The notes: generated by a model from the sequence alone, not told the origin. A stretch of DNA of 64,000 bases from Chitinophaga costaii (GCF_900094705.1 NZ_FMAR01000001.1:248001-312000); one strand, 5' to 3'; positions 1 to 9,123 are shown, counted from the first letter of the stretch. A program made the numbers and translations.

Positions 1-3000
1 GATGTAGTTTTGTACAATCTGTATTTTATCGCTGGGTGTTACCACCAGCAGCTGCAAGTGCAGCTGCTTGCACAGCTCCATGAGGTAGGTGGCTTTTTCT
101 TCGTCCTGGTTACTAAAACTTTCATCTACCGCAATAAAGCGCAGGCTCTTGCTGTTTTTACCTTCTCGGGTAATGCCAAACTGGTAGGCAATAGCGCTGC
201 ATAGAATAGTGTAGGTAAGTTGTGCCTTTTCTCCACCAGACAATTGCCCCATCTGCCGGTAGGTTTTCTTGAGTTCTTTGGTATCGGTATAAATTTCATC
301 GGCCCAAAACTCGAACCAGTTGCGTACATCCATCACCCGGTTGCGGTACACTTCACTCTTATCCAGTTCTTCAATAAGGGGTAGCACGTGTTGTGAAAAA
401 TGCCGGGCCTTTTCTTCAAAACTGCTTTGCTGCCAGTTGGACGACTGCGGCAAGGCATCCAGCAGTTTGGCGCGGAAGGCCCTGATGTCGGTGCCAGCGG
501 GTACTGCGCGCTTGCCTAACTGGATGAAGGTATCCGGCAGGCGGTTAAAGTGAATACCCCGCAGCGAGTCATTGAGCTTGGCAATACTGTTCGTAATATC
601 CCTTTCCCACTTCTCCATTTCTTCCTGCAGACCGCCGATTTTGTAGGTGATGGTATCGTTTATAAATTGCTCGAATGCCCGTTTGTATTTTGGTAAATTT
701 TCCTGTTCCAGCTTATCCAGCCAGTCTACATACTCATTGGCATAGCGGGCGTCTTGCGGCAGGTGTTGTACCTCTCCCTCCCACTCTGGCGAAAACTTTT
801 CTTTGAGTGCCAGCGAAGGATTTTTAATGCTTTGTATGCAGCGGTCCAGCAAGCGTTCTTCTTTGTGCAAGGCATCGCGTTGTTCGGACAGGGCGTTTTC
901 CTGTTGCTGTTTAAACTGCTGGTACACCGGATCTATATCTTCCAGGGTTACGAAACCCAGGCGGGTGGCGTGTTGCTGTTGGAAAGACAACAGGGCGTCT
1001 TTGTCTGCTGCCGTAACATGCTCCATGAGGGGTTGCAGTAACACCAGTTGCTGGCGCAGGGAAGCGGCGGTATTTTGCTCCAGGGCTTCACGGCGGATGA
1101 GTTGTTCCTGCTGGCTGGCTACCTGGTCTTTTTCTGCCTGTATTTCCTGCAACTGCGCTTTCAGCAGATCTAGTTCTTTATTGGCGCTGCGCAGGCCCTG
1201 TGCCTGTTCGGTAAGTTTGTGAATGCCGCGCTGTATGCCGGTGATGTCCAGGCTGGAGAAGCCCGGCGTTTCTGCTATCCGCATCACGGCTACAAACTGC
1301 TGTTGTAATTTGGTGGCCCGCTGCCGGCATTTTTCCAGTGCTTCCTCCGCCTTAGACAGCTGCGCCGACAAGGTGTTGCGGCGGCTTATGAGGAAGTCTC
1401 TTTTCTTTTCATTGTTCCATCCCATTACAAAACGGCTGGGGTCCGACTTTTCGGCGCGGTCGTCTTTTTCGTGGCGGCGGCCATTTTTTATGAGGCCTTG
1501 CAAGGTAATGGCGCGCTCGTATCGCTCCATGCCGCGCTCACTGTCCAGGCACACATAATTGAACTGGCGGATGATTTGCTGCGCCACCCAATTGCCCAGT
1601 TTATGTTCGGGATGAAAGTCTAGCTTCTCCGACACCGTACCGGCTTCGGGATACTGCGAGAGCGGCACCTCCACAATATGCTCATACACCAGGCGGGCGC
1701 GCAGGTTGTTATTGTTCACATACTTATTTACCTTCTTATAGTGCTTATCGGCCACCAGCAGGCGCAGGGAAAACGAATGCAGTAATTTTTCCAACGCGGG
1801 CTGCCAGTCCATTTCCGCAGCATTCACCTGCATCAGTTCTCCGGCAAAGGGCAGGTCGTTGCTGTCTATCTCCAAGGCATCGCACAGTTGCTGGCGGGCG
1901 GCCATGAGGTGGGCGGGTATGTTGTTTTTACTTTGCAGCAGGTTTTGCAGTTCCTGTTCCAACTGTTTCTTTTCCGCGCCCGCTTTTTCCCGGCTGTTTT
2001 GGGCGGCATACTGGTCTTCTTCCTGCTGTCGCTGCTTGTCTTCCAGTTCCAGCTTTTTGCGGCGGGTAGCTTTTAAAATGCGCTGAAAGGCAGCATCGTC
2101 TGCGGGCCTACCTTCTTCCAGTTGCAAGGCCTGGCACCACTGTAGAAAGATAGCGACATTGCGCTCGGCATCGGCTAGTTTTACTTCCTGTTCCTGTATA
2201 TCTTTTTCTAGTTGCTGCAAGCGCTGGCCGGCCTGGTGCTGGTCTATATGGTTGCGGGCCAGGCGTTCTGTTTCCTGTAGTTTTTCCAGTTGGGTTTTTG
2301 CGTCCTGTATTTGTTGCTGCACCTGTTTTACCAGGGATTGGTTTTCTTCCAGGCCCACCTGTAGCAGTGCATGCTTCGTAAAAGTGTTCCACAGGGCTAC
2401 CGTTTCCAATACGGCCTGTGTGCCTTGCAGGCCCTGGTGGGCCAGGTCGTACAGCTCCAGGTGCTGGCGGATGGGTTGCAGCAGTTTTATTTGCGCTTCC
2501 ACCTTTTCAATATTGCGCTGAGCGGCTAGTAAAGTGGCCAGGTGTTTTTTCAGTTCCTGAAACTCCTCTTCCATATTACGTGGCTCCAGCATGTGCAGGC
2601 GGATAAACTCATCCAGGTTGCCCAGCACTTTAATGCCCACGGTTTGGTTAAATAACTGCAACGCCTGTACGCTCTGCATGCCCAATACATGCACCAGTTG
2701 CTGGGCGTACTTGCTGGCCGCGTCAAACCAGGCTATTTGCTTACGGCCAACGCCTTTATTAAAACGCTGGTCCAGCGCTTTTTTCCATTGGCCGTTCAGG
2801 TCAAACGGTTTAAAATCTTCCTCAATATGCAGGGGCTTATGGGCAATGCCAAAGACCTTCTTCATATCGCCATTCACGAAATACCTTACCTGGAAAAGTG
2901 TGACCTGCTGTTCGGCCTCATTGGCAAAATGGGCCAGCAGAATGCTATAGGCCTCCTCCCGCGACTCGCGGAGATAGAGGGTTTTAACAGTGCCACTGCT

Positions 3001-3300
3001 TTCATGGTTCATGGTGCCATAGCCGCCCATCACGTAAGTTTCTTCGGTACGGTCGCCTTTCTTCTCGCTGCCAGAGCTTTGGTTATAAAAGCGAAACTTT
3101 TTTTCCGGCACGATCAGGGTAAGCAGGGCATCCACAAACGTGGTTTTGCCGCTGCCATTGGCGCCGGTAAGCAAGCTGGTTTCGCCCATGGGCTTTATGC
3201 TGTGTACCACATCGTCGAAGGTACCCCAGTTGTATATTTCCAGGTATTGCAGGCGGAAGCCGTTTTTATGCTGATCGGTACTGAATACGTTTAGTTGCAT
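1..3300 (-). CDS. jetC: JetC, SMC-like ATPase of a Wadjet system (3' end outside window)
   Basis: The frame is open from an ATG at 3300 to the window edge (1100 codons, no stop), so the gene is truncated on the left; the family is about this long, so little is missing. A Walker A motif (GANGSGKT) lies at residues 46-53, long Gln/Glu/Lys-rich coiled coils fill the middle, and the ABC signature LSGGEKAQ (about residue 1017) and a Walker B-like stretch (FIAVDES, about 1060) close the head domain. This is the MksF/JetC architecture, an SMC-type motor that in Wadjet extrudes DNA loops and leads to cleavage of small circular DNA. It follows jetB by 36 bp on the same strand. The nuclease gene jetD is expected immediately to the left. 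Family assignment is by motif and neighbourhood. Confidence 0.9.
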   Translation of the reverse strand, partial: MQLNVFSTDQHKNGFRLQYLEIYNWGTFDDVVHSIKPMGETSLLTGANGSGKTTFVDALLTLIVPEKKFRFYNQSSGSEKKGDRTEETYVMGGYGTMNHESSGTVKTLYLRESREEAYSILLAHFANEAEQQVTLFQVRYFVNGDMKKVFGIAHKPLHIEEDFKPFDLNGQWKKALDQRFNKGVGRKQIAWFDAASKYAQQLVHVLGMQSVQALQLFNQTVGIKVLGNLDEFIRLHMLEPRNMEEEFQELKKHLATLLAAQRNIEKVEAQIKLLQPIRQHLELYDLAHQGLQGTQAVLETVALWNTFTKHALLQVGLEENQSLVKQVQQQIQDAKTQLEKLQETERLARNHIDQHQAGQRLQQLEKDIQEQEVKLADAERNVAIFLQWCQALQLEEGRPADDAAFQRILKATRRKKLELEDKQRQQEEDQYAAQNSREKAGAEKKQLEQELQNLLQSKNNIPAHLMAARQQLCDALEIDSNDLPFAGELMQVNAAEMDWQPALEKLLHSFSLRLLVADKHYKKVNKYVNNNNLRARLVYEHIVEVPLSQYPEAGTVSEKLDFHPEHKLGNWVAQQIIRQFNYVCLDSERGMERYERAITLQGLIKNGRRHEKDDRAEKSDPSRFVMGWNNEKKRDFLISRRNTLSAQLSKAEEALEKCRQRATKLQQQFVAVMRIAETPGFSSLDITGIQRGIHKLTEQAQGLRSANKELDLLKAQLQEIQAEKDQVASQQEQLIRREALEQNTAASLRQQLVLLQPLMEHVTAADKDALLSFQQQHATRLGFVTLEDIDPVYQQFKQQQENALSEQRDALHKEERLLDRCIQSIKNPSLALKEKFSPEWEGEVQHLPQDARYANEYVDWLDKLEQENLPKYKRAFEQFINDTITYKIGGLQEEMEKWERDITNSIAKLNDSLRGIHFNRLPDTFIQLGKRAVPAGTDIRAFRAKLLDALPQSSNWQQSSFEEKARHFSQHVLPLIEELDKSEVYRNRVMDVRNWFEFWADEIYTDTKELKKTYRQMGQLSGGEKAQLTYTILCSAIAYQFGITREGKNSKSLRFIAVDESFSNQDEEKATYLMELCKQLHLQLLVVTPSDKIQIVQNYI

Positions 3301-3336
3301 CGTGTGTTTTTACAAAGTTGGATAGGTCTGTTGCCC

Positions 3337-3987
3337 TTATTCTGCGGCGGGCTCGCTGTGCAAGCTATCTTCCGCCGGTAGGCGGATAAGCGGCGGGGCG
3401 GCGGTGCCCATGCGTTTAAAACCTTGCAGGGCTTCCAGGAAGGCGTCCAGTTCTTCACTGCCTACGCGGGCCTTTATAATTTTTTTGATGCGGAACGATT
3501 GTTCGTCGGGAATTTCATGGGTGGCTATCTGTTCCAGGAAACCGTTTTCGGTAGTACGGTCTATGAGGCGGTCTATTTCTTTAAGAAACTTTACCCTGCT
3601 GGCATTTTCCTTAAAAAACAATTCGGCGTATTCCTTGATCTCGCGGCGTTTGCGGATCAGTTCCCGCGTGGTGGCGGCGCCTACTTCAAACTCGGCCATC
3701 ATTTCGCGCAGCAGTACCAGCATAATACTTTCCTCGTAGGTGAGCGCCCGGCGGGGTATCCAGCTCACGGCATTTTCTTCCTCGTCTGTGGTGGTATGTT
3801 TCAGGAAGGCATAGCCATCCTGCTCATCCAGCACCAGTAGCAAGCCTAGTGGCAGCAGGAAGGCTACGAGTTCGGATTTGTATTGCAGGAGTTTTTCCCA
3901 AATACTTTTATCTACATATTCCACCGGGCCTTTCAGCAATTTGATGAACACCGGTACGAAGGGCAATAGGGTATGCGAATCGTTCAT
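3337..3987 (-). CDS. jetB: JetB, DUF4194 (MksE-like) subunit of Wadjet
   Basis: A 216-residue protein of DUF4194/MksE type, the small winged-helix subunit that in characterised Wadjet complexes links the kleisin-like JetA to the JetC ATPase. The sequence shows an N-terminal helical region, the segment RRALTYEESIMLVLLREMM typical of the family, and a basic helix-rich middle (residues about 105-150). It starts 5 bp after the jetA stop and ends 36 bp before jetC, so the three genes form one operon. No catalytic residues are expected. The proline- and acid-containing C-terminal tail is probably disordered. Call rests on resemblance plus operon order jetA-jetB-jetC. Confidence 0.88.
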   Translation of the reverse strand: MNDSHTLLPFVPVFIKLLKGPVEYVDKSIWEKLLQYKSELVAFLLPLGLLLVLDEQDGYAFLKHTTTDEEENAVSWIPRRALTYEESIMLVLLREMMAEFEVGAATTRELIRKRREIKEYAELFFKENASRVKFLKEIDRLIDRTTENGFLEQIATHEIPDEQSFRIKKIIKARVGSEELDAFLEALQGFKRMGTAAPPLIRLPAEDSLHSEPAAE

Positions 3988-3992
3988 AATGG

Positions 3993-5456
3993 CTATTTAC
4001 TAAATAAGAGATAAGGCACTTCAATGAATTTAGTGGAGGTTTCGTTCAGCGGCACCAGCTCCGTGATATTGGGCAGCACCTGCACCTGGCCCCCCTTGTC
4101 GCGTAGGAAGCTGTAATAGCTGACTATCTCGGCCAGGCCGTTTTGCAGGGGTATCATCTCCAGCACCTCGCGTAGGGTGGCGGTGGTCTTCACGGCCAGC
4201 ACGTCTTCTACTTTCTTCCATAACTGTTTGCGGTCTATATGCGTGGTGCTTACCATGCGGCTAAAGCGGGTTACGTCTTCTATTTTTTCGGTGGCGGCTA
4301 CGGGTTGTTTTATGGGCAGTTCCTGTTTCTTTCCTTCCAGTTGCAGGCGGCGGTCCATGATCATTTTCACAGGCACACTGTCTGCCACTTCCAGGCCGCA
4401 GGGCACTGCTTCATCCATGAGGGAGAATATCATTTCTTTGATGTTGCTGATTTGCTGGCGCAATCTTTTATGGCGGGCTATTTCTTTTTCGGTGATGATG
4501 CGGCTTAGTTTTTCGGCCATCTTATCGTTAGCATCGTATACGGCCTTGCCTTGTTCTAACAACATGGATTTTACATTTTGCAGGAATGTTTCATCGGTAG
4601 GAATTTGCCGGGCCTTCACCAGTTCCAGCAGTTGATCGGTCAGCGCTTTCCAGTCTTGCTGGCCTTCGCGGGAAATAAGGAAATCCCAGAAAGCGTAAAA
4701 GCTTTTGCCCTGGCTACTATTACGCAGCGCATCATACGCCTCGAAAGCAAAACCCACAATAGCGCCCTTGTGCTGTGTAGCGCGGGTGTGCTGCTCCACG
4801 ATAGCACGGTGAATGTGTTTAAAATTATCCTCCACTTCCCGGAAGTCGCTCACCAGGTCGTAACACAGGCGGGTAAAGAGTTCCAGGCGTTCCTGCACCT
4901 GGGCGTTGGTATAGTTGTCTGGTGCCAGGCCCAGTTCTATGGCTTTAATTTCTTTATCTATTTCGGCGCGTTTGTCTTTCAGTATTGCCAGGCGCTTGCT
5001 GCGGTCGTCTTCCGTTTTTTCCACCACATCCCGCAAAGAATTGAAGAGCAATTTAAAGCGGCTCTCGGTGCCTACATGGTGGCGGCCCTGGAGGGTTTGC
5101 ATCCACTGGAAAGCCTTTTCGGTATGGGCAGAAAGCTGGTACTGTACCTGCCCGTCGGCATCCTGCAAGTCCTGGAGTATGCGTTGCTGTACCCAGCTTA
5201 TTACATACTTGCGGCTGCGGGTTTCTTCATTTTCGCCGAAGGCAATGCGGGCTTCTTCAAAATCTTCTATCCCATCTTCCTGCACAATCAGTTGCTCCGC
5301 GAGGAGTTGAATAAGTAACTGCTCGCTAATGAGGAAGCGATTGTCTTCTTTGAACACCCGGTACAGGAATGGCAGTACCCATTGCCCGCTCCGTTGGCGG
5401 AGCATGCGTACAGCGGGATGGGTATCAAATAAAAAAGCGAGATCTGCTTGCTTCAT
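3993..5456 (-). CDS. jetA: JetA, DUF3375 (MksB-like) subunit of Wadjet
   Basis: A 487-residue DUF3375 protein, first gene of the operon. The N-terminus (residues 1-60: DLAFLFDTHPAVRMLRQR and the following FLYRVFKEDN segment) is characteristic of JetA/MksB, the kleisin-like subunit that bridges the two JetC heads. A helical coiled-coil middle (about 150-250) and a C-terminal winged-helix-like part follow. The ATG at 5456 is the only sensible start. No TAnnTTTG promoter element was found in the first 240 bp upstream, so its control is not visible. Wadjet (JetABCD) protects against plasmids in transformation assays; that role is known for the family and inferred here. Confidence 0.9.
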   Translation of the reverse strand: MKQADLAFLFDTHPAVRMLRQRSGQWVLPFLYRVFKEDNRFLISEQLLIQLLAEQLIVQEDGIEDFEEARIAFGENEETRSRKYVISWVQQRILQDLQDADGQVQYQLSAHTEKAFQWMQTLQGRHHVGTESRFKLLFNSLRDVVEKTEDDRSKRLAILKDKRAEIDKEIKAIELGLAPDNYTNAQVQERLELFTRLCYDLVSDFREVEDNFKHIHRAIVEQHTRATQHKGAIVGFAFEAYDALRNSSQGKSFYAFWDFLISREGQQDWKALTDQLLELVKARQIPTDETFLQNVKSMLLEQGKAVYDANDKMAEKLSRIITEKEIARHKRLRQQISNIKEMIFSLMDEAVPCGLEVADSVPVKMIMDRRLQLEGKKQELPIKQPVAATEKIEDVTRFSRMVSTTHIDRKQLWKKVEDVLAVKTTATLREVLEMIPLQNGLAEIVSYYSFLRDKGGQVQVLPNITELVPLNETSTKFIEVPYLLFSK

Positions 5457-6036
5457 AATAATGGTTACAGGCGCCTAAGCCGGCAGTTATACCAGGACTT
5501 ACTCCCCCGCCGCTGGTGAACAGACAGAGTGCGCTTCAATAAAGTTGATCTGTTGAGCAATGCTGCAAAGAGAAAGAAAAAAGTGAAACAGAAATCGGGT
5601 GGGGATAAATACGGGTAAAATATTTATTCATTTTTAAATATGCTTTTACCTTGCCAGAAACAACCCGGCATAAGCAATTGATTATCATATATAAAAATTT
5701 AAAATACGTGTAACCTTTCTACGGCAGGCCCTTGGCAAAAGATCTGCCAGGCAGGTAAATGGGCTGCTGTAGGGGGGAAGGGCAGGCCCGGCGGAACAAC
5801 GTGGAATAATTATTGTGCTATAAAAATGCCTGCGCAAACGCAGGCATTCAATGGCGCTGTAAATTTCTAAGTACAAAAATGGATCAACAAACAATGGATG
5901 GATCGTCGTTTTGTTGTGCCAGCCAGGCTCCGCTGCACAACTCGAAGTATTGAATTTGCTTGCCCCGTATGTTTCAAGACCCCTCGCTTTTCGCAGCTAT
6001 CCCTGCATGGCGCAGCAAAACGACCGTTCTCCGTTT
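5457..6036. other. 580-bp intergenic region with no recognisable gene
   Basis: Between jetA and the DUF4349 gene, both on the minus strand. It holds the upstream region of jetA, a minus-strand terminator hairpin at 5825-5848 and an imperfect long-range inverted repeat (about 5905-5921 with 6010-6026). The short open frames here have no coding character. Confidence 0.6.
5825..5848 (-). terminator. Rho-independent terminator after the DUF4349 gene
   Basis: A perfect 10-bp stem (5825-5834 with 5839-5848) closes a 4-nt loop. On the minus strand it runs into TTTTTA. It lies about 190 bp beyond the stop of the DUF4349 gene, which implies a long 3' untranslated region. Confidence 0.75.
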
Positions 6037-6924
6037 TTATGCTTTAACGATGGTCTTGCCTACACGCCGCCGCCTGCGGAATATATTCCAGGCTAAGATG
6101 CCGATGAACACAAAGGGCCAATAACTGATCAAAAATAATATTATCTCCCGCAACAATGCCGCACTATTGCGCAACGCTATCCCCATCTCTGCCACAAAAC
6201 CGGCACGGGTCACCACTTCCGGATTCACCACTACCTGCACATCGGCGAGCTGGCCTTGGAATAGGGTAACCTGTAAAGTAGCGTAAGCCACCTGGTCGTT
6301 AAACACTTGGTTTTGTACCGTACGGTCTATCTTGTCTTCCTGCTTTTTACTGGTATATTGCGCGGCATCTATGCCGTGCTGGTGTTGGGCGCCTACTACC
6401 GGCTGGGCAAGCTGTTGGTTGGCCGCCTTTATCTTCAGGTTGTTCGATAAGTACTGGAAGGTAAGATCCTCCTGTTTCAGCACCCGGCTATTGGTAAATA
6501 CAGACAGTTCCCCCACACGGCGCAGCACCGAATCGAGGTATAGTACCGGCACACGCAGTTCCAGGTGGGCAGTAGGTACGTATACCTGCACCTTACGGAT
6601 AGAATCTGGTCCATAGGCATATTCATTTTCTTGTACCACTTCATTTTGCAGGTTGCTTTCTGCTACAATGCCGCCTACAGATCCGGCGAGATTTTCCAGT
6701 TGAGATGTCACCGACTGCAGGTTGTTAACGCGGGCACGAATGGTAGCAGTACGAACCATTTTCCGATCAGCACTTTGCAAGGGCATTACCGAATCGGCAT
6801 TGGCATCATCCGCCGCCGTAGCGGCTTCCATCTGCACGGATGCATGTTTATAATCCGTACGTTTACCGCACGACACTATCGCCAGCAGCAGGAAAGCTGC
6901 GTAGTATGGTTTTACATAACGCAT
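6037..6924 (-). CDS. DUF4349 lipoprotein with C-terminal membrane anchor
   Basis: I chose the ATG at 6924 (295 aa) because the product then starts with a lipoprotein signal peptide whose lipobox IVSC places the acylated Cys near residue 18; the longer reading from 7032 would bury this signal. The rest fits DUF4349: a periplasmic coiled-coil/beta region around residues 55-230 (with the motif KMVRTATIRARV near its start), one hydrophobic segment near the C-terminus (REIILFLISYWPFVFIGILA) and a basic RRRRR tail. The function of DUF4349 proteins is not known; they sit in the envelope. The gene stands alone, diverging from the Dabb gene with about 150 bp between the starts. Confidence 0.8.
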   Translation of the reverse strand: MRYVKPYYAAFLLLAIVSCGKRTDYKHASVQMEAATAADDANADSVMPLQSADRKMVRTATIRARVNNLQSVTSQLENLAGSVGGIVAESNLQNEVVQENEYAYGPDSIRKVQVYVPTAHLELRVPVLYLDSVLRRVGELSVFTNSRVLKQEDLTFQYLSNNLKIKAANQQLAQPVVGAQHQHGIDAAQYTSKKQEDKIDRTVQNQVFNDQVAYATLQVTLFQGQLADVQVVVNPEVVTRAGFVAEMGIALRNSAALLREIILFLISYWPFVFIGILAWNIFRRRRRVGKTIVKA

Positions 6925-6975
6925 AAAAATGTTTTTATAACCCTTTATACGCAGCATGATGAAAAGGTAACCGTA

Positions 6976-6983
6976 TAGATTTG
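6976..6983 (+). promoter_or_regulatory. Possible -7 element (TAGATTTG) for the Dabb gene
   Basis: Matches the Bacteroidota -7 consensus TAnnTTTG. No TTTG/TTG was found at the usual distance upstream. It would give a leader of about 90 nt to the start at 7077. A six-base match can occur by chance. Confidence 0.35.
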
Positions 6984-7076
6984 TTAAAAAATGTAAGCCC
7001 CGGTGCATGTGGGCATATAATAATGTTAGCACATTACCATGGCTTTTCGTATATTAAAGTATCCAACACACCCGCT

Positions 7077-7481
7077 ATGAACACATCTAACAGAAGAAAA
7101 TTTATCGGCAATGCCGCCGCGCTGGTGGCCGGTTCTGCCATTGCAGTAGCCTCCATGCCGGCAGCCCAGCATGCACCCATTATACATCATGCCATTTTCT
7201 GGCTTAAAAACCCACACTCCACAGCAGACCGCGACAAGCTGGTGGAAGGGGTAAAAACACTGGCCCACATCCCCACGGTGCAAACCCTGCACGTAGGCAT
7301 ACTGGCCCCCACCGAAAAACGCGATGTGGTAGACAATACCTGGGGCGTATCGGAGATTATGTTTTTTAAAGACCTGCCCGGACAGGCTACTTACCAAACC
7401 CACCCCCTGCACCTGGCATTTATAAAAAACTATAGCCATCTTTGGGAAAAGGTGGTGGTGTATGATGCGCAAACAGTGTAA
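7077..7481 (+). CDS. Exported Dabb-domain (stress-responsive A/B barrel) protein
   Basis: Start set at ATG 7077 (134 aa), because the first residues MNTSNRRKFIGNAAALVAG form a Tat-type twin-arginine signal (RRKFIG) with a hydrophobic stretch after it. The mature part begins with the Dabb hallmark (HHAIFWLKNP) and shows the ferredoxin-like pattern of one Dabb domain, including the H-x-G-I segment and a conserved C-terminal H-L-W region. Dabb proteins are small dimeric alpha/beta barrels without a single fixed reaction; some act in small-molecule cyclisation or cleavage. Export to the periplasm through Tat is inferred from the signal. Monocistronic, ended by the hairpin at 7503-7540. Confidence 0.8.
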   Translation: MNTSNRRKFIGNAAALVAGSAIAVASMPAAQHAPIIHHAIFWLKNPHSTADRDKLVEGVKTLAHIPTVQTLHVGILAPTEKRDVVDNTWGVSEIMFFKDLPGQATYQTHPLHLAFIKNYSHLWEKVVVYDAQTV

Positions 7482-7502
7482 TGTAGCCGCTGGTTTACAC
7501 AC

Positions 7503-7540
7503 AAAAGCCATTTGCGGCGGGATTGCTGCAAATGGCTTTT
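7503..7540. terminator. Bidirectional terminator between Dabb and aldo/keto reductase genes
   Basis: A perfect 13-bp stem (7503-7515 with 7528-7540) with a 12-nt loop and an A-tract/T-tract at its ends. It sits between two convergent genes and can serve both strands. Confidence 0.85.
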
Positions 7541-7565
7541 ATAATAGTGCTTACTTGAAATGTAC

Positions 7566-8420
7566 TTACTGACTAATGGCATCCAGCGTTTTCAACGCTT
7601 CGGCGTCCAGAATCACCTGGGCGGTGGCGAGGTTTTCTTCTAGGTGTTTTACACTGGAAGTACCCGGTATCAGCAGGATGTTGGGTGAATGATGCAGCAG
7701 CCAGGAAAGCGCTACCTGGTGGGCGGTAACCTTCAGTCGGTCTGCCACCTGCTGTATTTTGGCCAGGCCCTCCACGTTGCCGGCATTGAGAGGAAACCAG
7801 GGAATGAATGCCTTGCCGGTTGCTTCACAATATTTCAATACCGGCTCCCAGGTACGGTTATCAACGCTGTACTTGTTCTGTACAGAAACGATCTTCACGA
7901 AGGTTTCTGCTTTTTTAATTTCTTCTACCGATACTTCCGACAAGCCAATGTGTTTGATCAATCCCTCTTCCTGTGCTTTTTGCAGGAATCCCATGGTTTG
8001 TTCAAAGGGTACATTGGGATCAATGCGGTGCAACTGGTAGAGGGGTATCTGATCTAGCTTCAGGCGTTTAAGACTACCTTCCAGCGCAGTTTTCAAATGA
8101 TCCGGATGCCCATTCACCGGCCATACGTCCGGGCCAGTGCGGGTAAGGCCTCCCTTGGTAGCTATCACCAAGCCCGCTTTGTAAGGATGCAGTGCTTCAG
8201 CTATCAGTTCTTCCGACACATTAGGGCCGTAACTATCAGCAGTATCGATAAAATCTACCCCCAGTTCCACGGCACGGCGCAGTACACGAATAGATTCGTC
8301 ATGGTCCTTTGGCGGCCCCCAGATACCTTTGCCGGTAATACGCATGGCGCCATATCCCAGTCGGTTTACCTTCAGGTCGCCGCCTATGGCAAAAGTTTTT
8401 TCATAAGTTGCGTTGCTCAT
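7566..8420 (-). CDS. Aldo/keto reductase (AKR family oxidoreductase)
   Basis: A 284-residue (alpha/beta)8-barrel NADPH-dependent oxidoreductase. Visible catalytic residues are the Asp of FIDTADSYGP (about 57-66), the Tyr of the same motif, the Lys of IATKGG and the His of YQLHRID, which together form the AKR tetrad. The C-terminal part carries the cofactor-binding IPGTSSVKHLEEN segment. The sequence resembles the AKR13/YajO-like branch used in general carbonyl detoxification, but the substrate cannot be read from sequence. A single-gene unit convergent with the Dabb gene. A second, unrelated-looking AKR is at 53404-54387. Confidence 0.9.
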   Translation of the reverse strand: MSNATYEKTFAIGGDLKVNRLGYGAMRITGKGIWGPPKDHDESIRVLRRAVELGVDFIDTADSYGPNVSEELIAEALHPYKAGLVIATKGGLTRTGPDVWPVNGHPDHLKTALEGSLKRLKLDQIPLYQLHRIDPNVPFEQTMGFLQKAQEEGLIKHIGLSEVSVEEIKKAETFVKIVSVQNKYSVDNRTWEPVLKYCEATGKAFIPWFPLNAGNVEGLAKIQQVADRLKVTAHQVALSWLLHHSPNILLIPGTSSVKHLEENLATAQVILDAEALKTLDAISQ

Positions 8421-8636
8421 ATTTAAAATTTAAAGGTGATTGTGTACTTTGTATGCCGGAATGGTATCATATTTGATGCCAGCACCAGCAATTACAGTAA
8501 GGAAGCTATTACCGACCGCGCGGCGGCAATTTTACAAAACCCTGCATGGGCTGGCGTTTGCCTGTCCCTCACCCGGTATGGGACCTCTTTGCTATTTAAC
8601 TTTATAGTGGTTTCCATCATTTAAATCATCCCGTAT

Positions 8637-9065
8637 ATGACAACTAAAAAAGGACTGGCCGCCATTGTGGCAATGCTGGGTACCGTGCTACTCTGTTCCC
8701 TCTCCCTGCCCCAGGACGATGAAAAACCAAAGAACCTGAAGGTGATGCCTAAGAACAGCACCCACGAGCAGGTGGATAGCGTGATGCACAGCTTTAAACT
8801 GGCCCTGGGGGTAAAATGCGGCTTCTGCCACGCACCACAGAAAGACGATCCCAGGCGCCTGGATTTTGCCAGCGACGAAAATCGTCACAAGGATATTGCC
8901 CGGGATATGATGCGTATGACGGGTACTATTAATAAAAAATATTTTTCGCATGCGCAAGATTCTTTGGGACATGCCATCTTAGCGGTAAGCTGTGTTACTT
9001 GTCATAATGGACATGCAGCACCTCAGTATGTACCCGATGAACCGATGCAGGAAGAACATCATTAA
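8637..9065 (+). CDS. Small exported diheme c-type cytochrome
   Basis: A 142-residue protein with an N-terminal signal/anchor (residues 1-25) followed by two CxxCH heme-c motifs: CGFCH (about residue 61-65) and CVTCH (about 121-125), each in the context seen in the photosynthetic-reaction-centre cytochrome-like family found in many non-phototrophic Bacteroidota. A His/Glu-rich tail ends the protein. The axial Met/His ligands cannot be assigned with certainty; a helix rich in Met (DMMRMTG) precedes the second heme site. Probably a periplasmic or membrane-attached electron carrier. No partner oxidase or dehydrogenase is adjacent. A strong terminator follows at 9090-9123. Confidence 0.82.
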   Translation: MTTKKGLAAIVAMLGTVLLCSLSLPQDDEKPKNLKVMPKNSTHEQVDSVMHSFKLALGVKCGFCHAPQKDDPRRLDFASDENRHKDIARDMMRMTGTINKKYFSHAQDSLGHAILAVSCVTCHNGHAAPQYVPDEPMQEEHH

Positions 9066-9089
9066 AGCGAAGGTATTCGTTATATCAAC

Positions 9090-9123
9090 AAAGCATTTAC
9101 ACTTCCCTGGGTGTAAATGCTTT
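9090..9123 (+). terminator. Terminator after the cytochrome c gene
   Basis: A 13-bp stem (9090-9102 with 9111-9123), an 8-nt loop and a run of seven T. It separates the cytochrome gene from the repeat array that starts about 80 bp later. Confidence 0.9.

Noticed and set aside
4578-5318. Opposite-strand frame of 246 codons across jetA
   Set aside because: It lies wholly within jetA, which has family motifs throughout; the opposite frame has no recognisable features.
8436-8624. 62-codon frame between the aldo/keto reductase and cytochrome genes
   Set aside because: No ribosome site, no known motif and it fills the divergent promoter region.
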